Below are positions 1 to 5,390 of a stretch of DNA of 5,410 nt, piece after piece (the first letter of the stretch is position 1; every line of letters starts with the position of its first letter). Source of the stretch: Clostridiales bacterium (GTDB lineage: Bacteria > Bacillota > Clostridia > Lachnospirales > CAG-274). The translations under genes were made by a program, and so were the position numbers. The notes beneath the pieces are model-generated. The model saw only the letters and a program-made list of their open reading frames with translations, searched no databases and was not told the DNA's origin. Location of the stretch: contig JAJQCI010000015.1 in assembly GCA_021202835.1 (NCBI GenBank), positions 1-5,410 of the forward strand. Direction: 5' to 3'.

Positions 1-9
1 GGTATATTA

Positions 10-1383
10 ATGGATACGCCGGGAAAAATCGAAGAATTATTAAATATTAAATCGGCAGAACCCTCAGAAGCACGGCTTCGCCTCGAGATGCTCTTTGACG
101 AAAACAGCTTCGTTGAGCTTGAGGGTTTCACAAAAGGCGCAAATGTAATAACTGGCTACAGCTCAATAAACGGAAAGCTCTGCTTTGCCTATTCGCAGGA
201 CGGCCCCGTAAACAAAAAGCATGCAAACAAAATTTCCAATTTATATGATAAAGCAATAAACATGGGCGCTCCCATCGTGGGAATTCTGGACTCCACGGGC
301 ATAGAAATAAAGGACGGCCAGAAGGCTCTTGAAGCCTACGGAATTCTCTTTCAGAGAATATCAAACGCCAGCGGCCTTGTTCCCCAAATCGCCGTTGTTT
401 TGGGAAGATGTTTAGGCACGGCAGCCTACATACCCATGCTCTCCGACATAAGAATTATGAAGGAAGAAAACGCCAATATGTTCTTAAAAAGCCCGGCGGT
501 TTTAAAGGGCACCGACGAAATAGCCTTAAACTATGACGACTTCTGTTCCGGTGAGGCCCACGCCACAAAAACAGGGCTTGTTCACAGAAGCTACAAAACA
601 GAGGAAGACTGCTTAGGCGCCGCAAGACGTCTTATTGACCTTCTTCCCTCAAACAATGTGGATATGGTTTACACTCCTTCAAACGCAGACCTTAACAGGG
701 AGGACGAAAGCCTTAATTTTCTCATCGAAGATCAAGACTCGCCTATAGATATGAACTATCTTATAAGCAGCCTTGCGGACGACTACACATATTTCGAAAT
801 TCAGCCCAGATTCGGCGTCGATATGATATGTGCGTTTCTGAAGATTAACGGCTATACAGTGGGTATTATGGCAAACAACGGCGCCATAGGCATAGGCGGC
901 ACTCTCAAGGCAAGCCGCTTCGTTAAGCTTTGCGACGCCTTCAACATTCCCCTGGTAAGCCTTACCGATATTAAGGAATATGAGAAAATAAACATAACCG
1001 AACAGAACGCCCTTATGCTTTATTCCTCACAGCTTCTCTCAAGCCTTGCGGAAAGCTCCATTCCCCGTGTAAACGTAATCATAAGAAACGGCATAGGCAG
1101 CGGCTTTATGCTTATGAATTCAAAATATATAGGCGCAGACATCGTTCTTGCATGGCCCACAGCGGAAATTTCTCTTCTTAACAGAACAGGCTATGTAAAT
1201 ATTATGCATAAATACACAGACAAAACCTATGACGAAGCCTGCTCAGCCTATAAGTGTGCCGAAGAGGGTTATATAGACGATATTATAATTCCTTCAACCA
1301 CAAGAAAGCACATAATAGCAGCCTTGGAGATGCTCTTTACAAAGAGAGTTCAAACCGTAGCCAAAAAGCACGGAAGTATGTAA
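10..1383 (+). CDS. Divergent acyl-CoA carboxyltransferase (MmdA / transcarboxylase 12S family)
   Basis: 457 aa protein of the crotonase-fold carboxyltransferase family, whose members move CO2 between an acyl-CoA (methylmalonyl-, glutaconyl- or malonyl-CoA type) and biotin in the cytoplasm. Family marks seen: LFDENSFVELEGF near residues 28-40, VITGY (46-50), the N-domain core HANKISNLYDKAINMGAPIVG (71-91), DLLPSNN (210-216), the C-domain core FVKLCDAFNIPLVSLTD (304-320), GADIVLAWPTAEISLL (375-390), GYIDDII (420-426) and a KKHG tail. It is shorter than the usual roughly 510 aa through several small internal deletions, not end truncation. The glycine motifs that normally build the oxyanion holes are altered: SGGAR is STGIE (95-99), CAGGAVY is CLGTAAY (134-140), PGFLPG near 320 is missing, and GGAY is GSGF (363-366). 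It may thus have another substrate or be inactive. ATG 10 is preceded by GG at 1-2, probably the end of a ribosome binding site cut by the window edge. First gene of the visible operon, 15 bases before the OadG-like gene. Family assignment is firm; substrate is unknown. Confidence 0.88.
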   Translation: MDTPGKIEELLNIKSAEPSEARLRLEMLFDENSFVELEGFTKGANVITGYSSINGKLCFAYSQDGPVNKKHANKISNLYDKAINMGAPIVGILDSTGIEIKDGQKALEAYGILFQRISNASGLVPQIAVVLGRCLGTAAYIPMLSDIRIMKEENANMFLKSPAVLKGTDEIALNYDDFCSGEAHATKTGLVHRSYKTEEDCLGAARRLIDLLPSNNVDMVYTPSNADLNREDESLNFLIEDQDSPIDMNYLISSLADDYTYFEIQPRFGVDMICAFLKINGYTVGIMANNGAIGIGGTLKASRFVKLCDAFNIPLVSLTDIKEYEKINITEQNALMLYSSQLLSSLAESSIPRVNVIIRNGIGSGFMLMNSKYIGADIVLAWPTAEISLLNRTGYVNIMHKYTDKTYDEACSAYKCAEEGYIDDIIIPSTTRKHIIAALEMLFTKRVQTVAKKHGSM

Positions 1384-1398
1384 CAGGCAGGTGAAAAT

Positions 1399-1824
1399 AT
1401 GAGTTTGACTTTATTATCCGTTCAGGCGGAAAACTTTACACTCTTCGACGGCTTAGTGGTTGCCGCTACGGGTATACTGACGGTTTTGGCTATTCTCTTT
1501 TTGATTTCCGTCTGCATATCTGTTTCGGCAAAAATAATCTACTTTGCGGAACACAAGGGCGAAAGAAAAATTATACGCAAAAAGACTGTCCGCACGGAAG
1601 CACCTAAGCCCGTTTCCGCTCCGGAGCCCGAGCCCGTTATAACGGCCGAAGAGCCGGCGCAGGACGAAGGCGAGCTTGTGGCCGCCATAACAGCCGCCAT
1701 AGCCGCAAGCCTTAACACATCACCGGACAGACTGGTGGTAAGAAGCTTCAGGCGCCCCCAAAACTGGCAGTCGGAAGCTCTTCAGGAGCAAATCAATCAC
1801 AGCAGTTTTAAAACAGGTTTATAG
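1399..1824 (+). CDS. oadG: OadG/MmdD-family small membrane subunit of Na+-pumping decarboxylase
   Basis: 141 aa small subunit that in this family anchors and assembles the carboxyltransferase and biotin carrier on the membrane-embedded beta subunit. Residues 17-45 form one hydrophobic membrane helix (FDGLVVAATGILTVLAILFL and onward), followed by basic residues (KGERKIIRKK, 53-62) expected on the cytoplasmic side. A Pro/Glu/Ala-rich linker (about 66-90) follows, then the conserved tail seen in clostridial OadG-like proteins: GELVAAITAAIAASL (91-105) and LVVRSFRRPQNW (112-123). Such proteins diverge quickly, so the call rests on size, layout, the tail motif and the position between the carboxyltransferase and biotin carrier genes. 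ATG 1399 has AGGTGA at 1389-1394 with a four-base spacer. The name MmdD would be equally valid if the complex works on acyl-CoA. Confidence 0.85.
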   Translation: MSLTLLSVQAENFTLFDGLVVAATGILTVLAILFLISVCISVSAKIIYFAEHKGERKIIRKKTVRTEAPKPVSAPEPEPVITAEEPAQDEGELVAAITAAIAASLNTSPDRLVVRSFRRPQNWQSEALQEQINHSSFKTGL

Positions 1825-1845
1825 AAGGTTTACAATACTGAATTC

Positions 1846-1851
1846 AGGAGG
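1846..1851 (+). promoter_or_regulatory. Ribosome binding site of the biotin carrier gene
   Basis: A perfect AGGAGG lies eight bases before ATG 1860. It decides the start of the biotin carrier. Homologues as I recall them begin close to the residue that is K11 here (KTYRVTVNG), so the ten extra residues could look like an overlong call, but no other ATG, GTG or TTG with a binding site lies between. Confidence 0.8.
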
Positions 1852-1859
1852 CAGTATAT

Positions 1860-2288
1860 ATGATTAACAATTTAAGAAATCCCGTATTAAAAACATACAG
1901 AGTAACAGTAAACGGAACACCCTATGAAGTAACGGTAGAAGAGGTTGACGCCTCTGCTGCTCCGTCAGCTGCTCCGTCAGCAGCTCCGTCAGCACCCGTT
2001 AAGCCGGCAGCTCCGAAGCCTGCTGCTTCGACACCGGCCCCCAAGCCCACAGCCGCACCTGCCCCGGCAACAAGCGGAACCCCTGTTAAGGCGCCTATGC
2101 CCGGTACTATTCTTGACGTAAAGGTTTCACAGGGCCAGAGCGTAAGCGAAAACCAGGTTGTCATTATTCTCGAAGCAATGAAGATGGAAAACGAAATAGT
2201 AACGCCGTTAGGCGGAACGGTTACTTCCGTTGCTGTTGCAAAGGGTCAGGCAGTAAATACAGATGATGTTCTTATTACCGTCGGCTAA
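1860..2288 (+). CDS. Biotin carboxyl carrier protein (MmdC/GcdC type, transcarboxylase 1.3S-like)
   Basis: 142 aa mobile biotin carrier that shuttles the carboxyl group between the carboxyltransferase(s) and the membrane pump. Layout: a short N-terminal strand region (YRVTVNGTPYEVTVEEV, 13-29), a flexible Ala/Pro/Lys linker (about 31-73), and a complete biotinyl domain (about 74-142). The domain carries KAPMPGTI (77-84), the EAMKMENE attachment motif (105-112) with K108 as the biotinylated lysine, and a closing G-rich half (GGTVTSVAVAKGQAV). This is the size and form of the free-standing gamma subunits of methylmalonyl-CoA and glutaconyl-CoA decarboxylases. Its presence as a separate gene explains why the downstream OadA-like protein has no biotin domain. 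A biotin protein ligase must be supplied from elsewhere. It lies 35 bases after the oadG-like gene and 18 before the pump subunit. Identity is essentially certain; its partner enzymes are inferred from the operon. Confidence 0.95.
   Translation: MINNLRNPVLKTYRVTVNGTPYEVTVEEVDASAAPSAAPSAAPSAPVKPAAPKPAASTPAPKPTAAPAPATSGTPVKAPMPGTILDVKVSQGQSVSENQVVIILEAMKMENEIVTPLGGTVTSVAVAKGQAVNTDDVLITVG
1953..1994 (+). repeat. 12-bp tandem repeat in the carrier linker
   Basis: Three copies of a 12-base unit (TCNGCNGCTCCG) at 1953-1964, 1965-1976 and 1977-1988, plus a partial fourth copy, encode SAAP SAAP SAAP SAP (residues 32-46). Because the unit is four codons, copy number changes would lengthen or shorten the swinging linker without a frameshift. 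Confidence 0.85.
2172..2186 (+). other. Biotin attachment site (EAMKM)
   Basis: Codons for E105-A-M-K-M109 of the carrier protein. K108 is encoded by AAG at 2181-2183 and is the lysine expected to be modified by biotin ligase. The flanking methionines match the consensus for biotinylated rather than lipoylated domains. Confidence 0.92.
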
Positions 2289-2306
2289 AGAACGGAGGTA
2301 ATTTAT

Positions 2307-3467
2307 ATGTCATTTATAAACAGACTTGCAGAGATTTTCTCCGGTTTGCTTGAAGATTCGGGTTTTCTCCTTCTTATAGACGGAGACGGCTATAAATATA
2401 TAATAATGATCTGTGTGGCAATTTTCTTTATGTATCTTGCCATAGTCAAAAAATACGAGCCCCTTCTGCTTCTGCCCATAGCTTTCGGTATGCTCCTTGC
2501 AAACCTTCCCGGGGCAGGGCTTATGGCAGAGCCCACAGAAGACTCGGTAGGCGGCCTTTTATACTATTTATATCAGGGCGACGCACTGGGCATCTTCCCT
2601 CCTCTTATTTTTCTGGGTGTAGGCGTTATGACCGATTTCGGCCCCCTTATCGCAAACCCGAAAAGCCTTCTTTTGGGCGCAGCGGCCCAGGTTGGCATAT
2701 TCATAGCCTTTTTGGGCGCCCTCGCTATGGGAATGACCCCTCAGGAGGCGGCCTCGGTAGGTATAATCGGCGGCGCCGACGGCCCCACGGCCATTTATAC
2801 AACGACGAAGCTTGCGCCTCATATTCTCAGCACGGTTGCCGTTGCAGCTTATTCATATATGGCGCTTATCCCCATAATTCAGCCCCCTATTATGAAGCTT
2901 TTGACAACAAAGAAGGAAAGAGCCGTTAAAATGGAACAGCTTCGCCCCGTTTCAAAAACGGAAAAGATTATATTCCCCGTTATGGTTTCTATTTTGGTAA
3001 TTCTTATTTTGCCCTCAACAGCCTCCCTTATAGGTATGCTTATGCTGGGAAATCTTTTAAAGGTATGCGGAGTTACAGAAAAAATAGCAAGCCACGCTTC
3101 TGAAGCCCTTATGTATATTTTAAGCCTTTTCATAGGCATATCCGTAGGCGCAACCACAGACGCAGCCACATTCTTAACGGCTTCAACCCTTAAAATAGTT
3201 GTTTTGGGCCTTTTCGCCTTTATGGTTTCCACAGCCGGCGGCGTTCTTTTGGGCAAGCTTATGTACAGACTTTCCGGCGGAAAGATTAACCCCCTTATAG
3301 GTGCAGCCGGGGTTTCGGCCGTTCCCATGGCTGCCAGAGTTGCTCAGAATGTAGGCAAGGAAGAAAACCCAAACAACTACCTGCTTATGCACGCAATGGG
3401 CCCCAATGTAGCCGGGGTTATAGGCTCAGCCGTTGCTTCTGGCATATTTTTAACACTTTTCCAATAA
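2307..3467 (+). CDS. oadB: Sodium-translocating decarboxylase beta subunit (OadB/MmdB/GcdB)
   Basis: 386 aa integral membrane protein that decarboxylates carboxybiotin and couples this to Na+ export across the cytoplasmic membrane. Length is typical for the clostridial MmdB/GcdB branch. Hydrophobic segments run through the protein, e.g. about 31-47, 52-70, 120-141, 172-191, 221-250, 265-283, 293-316 and 365-384. The family signatures are all present: GIIGGADGPTAIYTTTKLAP (152-171) with the essential aspartate D158; AYSYMALIPIIQPPIMK (181-197) with Y184, 26 residues after that aspartate as I recall for the Klebsiella protein; GAAGVSAVPMAARV (332-345); and MGPNVAGVIGSAVASG (364-379) with N367. 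The set of conserved residues argues for a working pump. GGAGG at 2294-2298 sits eight bases before the ATG. The gene ends in two stop codons in a row (TAA TAA, 3465-3470). Substrate specificity cannot be read from this subunit, since it sees only carboxybiotin. Confidence 0.95.
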   Translation: MSFINRLAEIFSGLLEDSGFLLLIDGDGYKYIIMICVAIFFMYLAIVKKYEPLLLLPIAFGMLLANLPGAGLMAEPTEDSVGGLLYYLYQGDALGIFPPLIFLGVGVMTDFGPLIANPKSLLLGAAAQVGIFIAFLGALAMGMTPQEAASVGIIGGADGPTAIYTTTKLAPHILSTVAVAAYSYMALIPIIQPPIMKLLTTKKERAVKMEQLRPVSKTEKIIFPVMVSILVILILPSTASLIGMLMLGNLLKVCGVTEKIASHASEALMYILSLFIGISVGATTDAATFLTASTLKIVVLGLFAFMVSTAGGVLLGKLMYRLSGGKINPLIGAAGVSAVPMAARVAQNVGKEENPNNYLLMHAMGPNVAGVIGSAVASGIFLTLFQ

Positions 3468-3491
3468 TAACCCTACCACAGGAGGCAATAT

Positions 3492-4892
3492 ATGAGTAAA
3501 AAAATAAAAATCTGCGACTGTACTCTTCGTGACGGTCAGCAGTCTCTTATAGCAACAAGACTTTCAACAAAGGATATGCTGCCCATAATCTCCGAAATGG
3601 ATAAAGTGGGCTTCGGCGCAATGGAGGTTTGGGGCGGCGCAACCTATGACAGCTGTTTAAGATATTTAAAGGAAGACCCTTGGGAAAGACTTAGGGCAAT
3701 CCGCAAGGCAGCCCCCAAAACAAAGCTCCAGATGCTCTTAAGAGGCCAAAATATTTTGGGCTACAGACACTATGCCGACGACGTTGTTGAAATGTTTGTA
3801 AGAAAAAGCATTGAAAACGGCATAGACATTATAAGAATTTTCGACGCCTTAAACGACGCCAGAAATCTTGAAACGGCCGTTAAAGCCTGCAAAAAGGAAG
3901 GCGGCCACGCCCAGCTTGCCATTTCATACACATTAAGCGATGTACATACCGAAAGCTATTTTGTAAAGCTTGCAAAGCAATACAGAGATATAGGCGCAGA
4001 CTCCATTTGTATTAAGGATATGGCCGGGCTTCTTCTGCCCGACCCTGCTTATAAGCTTGTTAAAGCAATAAAGGATGAAGTTAAGCTTCCAATAGAGGTT
4101 CACAGCCACTACACAAGCGGCGTTGCTTCAATGACTTATTTAAAGGCAATAGAAGCCGGCGCCGACATAATAGACACCGATATGAGCCCCTTCTCAATGG
4201 GTACATCACAGCCGGCAACAGAGGTTATGAACGCAGCCCTCAAGGGCACAAAATATGACCCTGAGCTTGATGAACATCTCTTAAAATCAATCGCCGACTA
4301 TTTTGTTCCCATAAGAGAAAAAGCCTTGGAAAGCGGTCTTTTAAGCACAAAGGTTCTCTCTGTTGATATAGCTACTCTTCTTTATCAGGTACCCGGCGGT
4401 ATGCTTTCAAACCTTGTTTCACAGCTTAAAAACGCAAACGCCGAAGACAGATATAAAGAGGTTTTGGAAGAAATCCCCAGAGTAAGAGCAGACCTGGGTT
4501 ATCCTCCCCTTGTAACTCCCTCAAGCCAAATAGTAGGTACTCAGGCGGTTTTAAATGTCCTTATGGGCGAGCGCTATAAAATGACCCCTAAGGAAACTAA
4601 GGACCTCGTAAGAGGTATGTATGGCAAAACCCCGGTGCCTATTTCAAAAGAAATAAGAAAGAAAATTATAGGCGATGAAAAGCCCGTCACCTGCCGCCCG
4701 GCCGATCTCTTAAAGCCCGAGCTTCCCGAAGCGGAAGAAAAAATTAAAGACTTTAAGGAACAGCCCGAAGACGTATTAAGCTACGTTCTCTTCCCCCAGG
4801 TGGCCACAGAATTCTTCAAATTCCGCCAGGCTCAAAAATACGGCATAGACCCCAACCTTGCCCATGTGGAAAGCGGCGTCTACCCCATATAA
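3492..4892 (+). CDS. oadA: Oxaloacetate/pyruvate carboxyltransferase (OadA / transcarboxylase 5S type), no biotin domain
   Basis: 466 aa carboxyltransferase that exchanges CO2 between oxaloacetate (or pyruvate) and biotin. The N-terminal TIM barrel (about 5-270) begins with CDCTLRDGQQS (8-18), whose D14 is an expected metal ligand. It contains the substrate-pocket stretches MEVWGGATYD (44-53), LRGQNILGYRHYADDVV (83-99) and IFDALND (116-122). The lysine of CIKDMAG (K175) is the expected carbamylated ligand, and HSH (204-206) supplies the metal histidines. SPFSMGTSQPATE (232-244) follows. The C-terminal PYC/OADA domain carries QVPGGMLSNLVSQLK (299-313) and LGYPPLVTPSSQIVGTQAV (335-353). The catalytic threonine position known from pyruvate carboxylase appears to be S306 here, a mild change. 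The protein ends shortly after RQAQKYGIDP, without the biotinyl domain that enteric OadA carries (about 590 aa), and so resembles the transcarboxylase 5S subunit using the separate carrier. AGGAGG at 3480-3485 lies six bases before ATG 3492. Last gene before the terminator. Confidence 0.94.
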   Translation: MSKKIKICDCTLRDGQQSLIATRLSTKDMLPIISEMDKVGFGAMEVWGGATYDSCLRYLKEDPWERLRAIRKAAPKTKLQMLLRGQNILGYRHYADDVVEMFVRKSIENGIDIIRIFDALNDARNLETAVKACKKEGGHAQLAISYTLSDVHTESYFVKLAKQYRDIGADSICIKDMAGLLLPDPAYKLVKAIKDEVKLPIEVHSHYTSGVASMTYLKAIEAGADIIDTDMSPFSMGTSQPATEVMNAALKGTKYDPELDEHLLKSIADYFVPIREKALESGLLSTKVLSVDIATLLYQVPGGMLSNLVSQLKNANAEDRYKEVLEEIPRVRADLGYPPLVTPSSQIVGTQAVLNVLMGERYKMTPKETKDLVRGMYGKTPVPISKEIRKKIIGDEKPVTCRPADLLKPELPEAEEKIKDFKEQPEDVLSYVLFPQVATEFFKFRQAQKYGIDPNLAHVESGVYPI

Positions 4893-4905
4893 AAAACTCC
4901 CCGAA

Positions 4906-4921
4906 TCAATTCACAGATTGA
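4906..4921. repeat. Small inverted repeat TCAAT / ATTGA
   Basis: Five-base arms around a six-base loop, 13 bases after the oadA stop. Too weak to be a terminator alone; it may fold at the mRNA end or be chance. Confidence 0.35.
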
Positions 4922-4929
4922 ACCCACCC

Positions 4930-4944
4930 CTGTCAAGTAGACAG
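4930..4944. repeat. Hairpin CTGTC-AAGTA-GACAG
   Basis: A perfect five-base-pair stem with a five-base loop and no T run behind it, so not an intrinsic terminator. Its TGTCAAG start also resembles the outer end of an insertion sequence, which is treated separately. Confidence 0.45.
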
Positions 4945-4966
4945 AGCAAATAACAAAAAAATTATG

Positions 4967-5002
4967 TATAGCACATCGGATAACGGTGTGCTGTATTTTT
5001 TT
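4967..5002 (+). terminator. Rho-independent terminator of the operon
   Basis: TATAGCACATCG (4967-4978) pairs with CGGTGTGCTGTA (4984-4995) over 12 base pairs including two G-U wobbles, with a GATAA loop, followed directly by seven T (4996-5002). It stands 74 bases after the oadA stop codon and closes the operon. Seven A (4955-4961) lie before the stem with a five-base gap, so weak activity in the other direction is possible. Confidence 0.9.
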
Positions 5003-5022
5003 CTTAAGCTGCTTTCAAATTA

Positions 5023-5319
5023 TTATTTATATTTGCAGTTATTGCAGCATAGTCTGTTTCTAATGTCGTTTGACAGGCTAAAAAAACTTAATATTTGAAA
5101 ACTGTAATAGGTTCTGTTGATTTGTAATGGTTTATGAATTGACAGGACTTTTTTATGCCCGATTTTATGTTTGCCCATGATCTCATAAAATAAAATCATT
5201 CCAAGCATTTTATACTGCCATGTGTGTTTTTGATGATCAGCCGATAAAAAATCAGTTAGGTTCCACTTTGAGGAAAATGGGTGAAAGTGAAGGTCAGTTT
5301 TTTCTTCTGAAAAACGATG
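5023..5319 (-). other. Unassigned open frame, possibly a gene relic
   Basis: On the minus strand a frame stays open for about 98 codons (stop TAA at 5025-5023), but its first ATG is at 5208-5206, leaving 61 codons. I see no ribosome binding site before it. The translated stretch WNLTDFLSADHQKHTWQYKM looks somewhat protein-like, while the end (RLCCNNCKYK) does not. I do not recognise a family. The plus strand is also open for 60 codons over 5181-5363, so at most one can be real. It could be the remains of a lost gene or chance in AT-rich DNA. Confidence 0.15.
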
Positions 5320-5330
5320 CTAAAATCCAC

Positions 5331-5347
5331 TTATTTGATGCAAATAA
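5331..5347. promoter_or_regulatory. Perfect palindrome TTATTTG-ATG-CAAATAA, possible operator
   Basis: Seven-base arms with a three-base centre give a 17-bp palindrome, about 30 bases upstream of the TATAAT at 5377. Position and shape suit a repressor or activator site for a gene to the right of the window. It does not match a cre, Fur or Rex consensus that I know. Confidence 0.35.
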
Positions 5348-5374
5348 AATTCTTTCTTTTTGACAACTTGCTTT

Positions 5375-5382
5375 GATATAAT
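5375..5382 (+). promoter_or_regulatory. Extended -10 promoter element (TGATATAAT type)
   Basis: A perfect TATAAT (5377-5382) is preceded by TG at 5375-5376 in TTTGATATAATC. A TTGACA lies at 5360-5365, but the 11-base gap is too short for a standard sigma-A pair. If this promoter works it would do so as an extended -10, or TTGACA would pair with a poorer -10 further on. The transcript would leave the window toward the right. Confidence 0.4.
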
Positions 5383-5390
5383 CAATTATA
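5377..5390. repeat. Palindrome TATAAT-CA-ATTATA over the -10
   Basis: A perfect 14-bp inverted repeat whose arms are each a consensus -10 hexamer, one per strand. It may be a binding site over the promoter, a pair of opposed -10 elements, or an AT-rich coincidence. The -35 region for the minus-strand direction lies mostly outside the window. Confidence 0.35.

Larger units (their letters stand above)
4931..5365. mobile_element. Possible decayed insertion sequence or MITE (weak inverted ends)
   Basis: The left edge TGTCAAGTAGACAGAG (4931-4946) and the reverse complement of the right edge, TGTCAAAAAGAAAGAA (5350-5365), agree at 12 of 16 positions, including the outer six. The 435 bases between are AT-rich and contain broken-looking open frames on both strands. 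Against it, I see no target-site duplication (flanks CACCCC and ACTTGC) and no transposase motif. The span also includes the operon terminator. Tentative. Confidence 0.2.

Noticed and set aside
128..364. Minus-strand open frame inside the first gene
   Set aside because: Shadow of the sense gene; Cys/Arg/Leu-rich translation with no family likeness.
10..1383. The short first gene (457 aa against about 510) as a truncated pseudogene
   Set aside because: Both ends match the family, including the KKHG tail. The missing residues come from several in-frame internal deletions and the frame is intact, so it is a divergent gene, not a broken one.
1825..1859. Internal promoter before the biotin carrier (TACAAT at 1831-1836)
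   Set aside because: No -35-like hexamer at the right distance; the gap mainly holds the ribosome binding site.
1922..2164. Minus-strand open frame opposite the biotin carrier linker
   Set aside because: Its Gly/Ala/Val-rich translation is the mirror of the Ala/Pro linker codons and its open state follows from that bias.
2879..3328. 149-codon minus-strand open frame inside the pump subunit gene
   Set aside because: Antisense to a clear OadB-type gene with all family motifs; no binding site or recognisable domain.
4930..4944. The CTGTC/GACAG hairpin as the operon terminator
   Set aside because: Short stem and no T run; the hairpin at 4967-4995 with seven T is far stronger.
5070..5168. Promoters led by the TTGACA hexamers at 5070 and 5139
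   Set aside because: The sequences 16-18 bases downstream (TATTTG, TTTTAT) are poor -10 elements and no gene follows.
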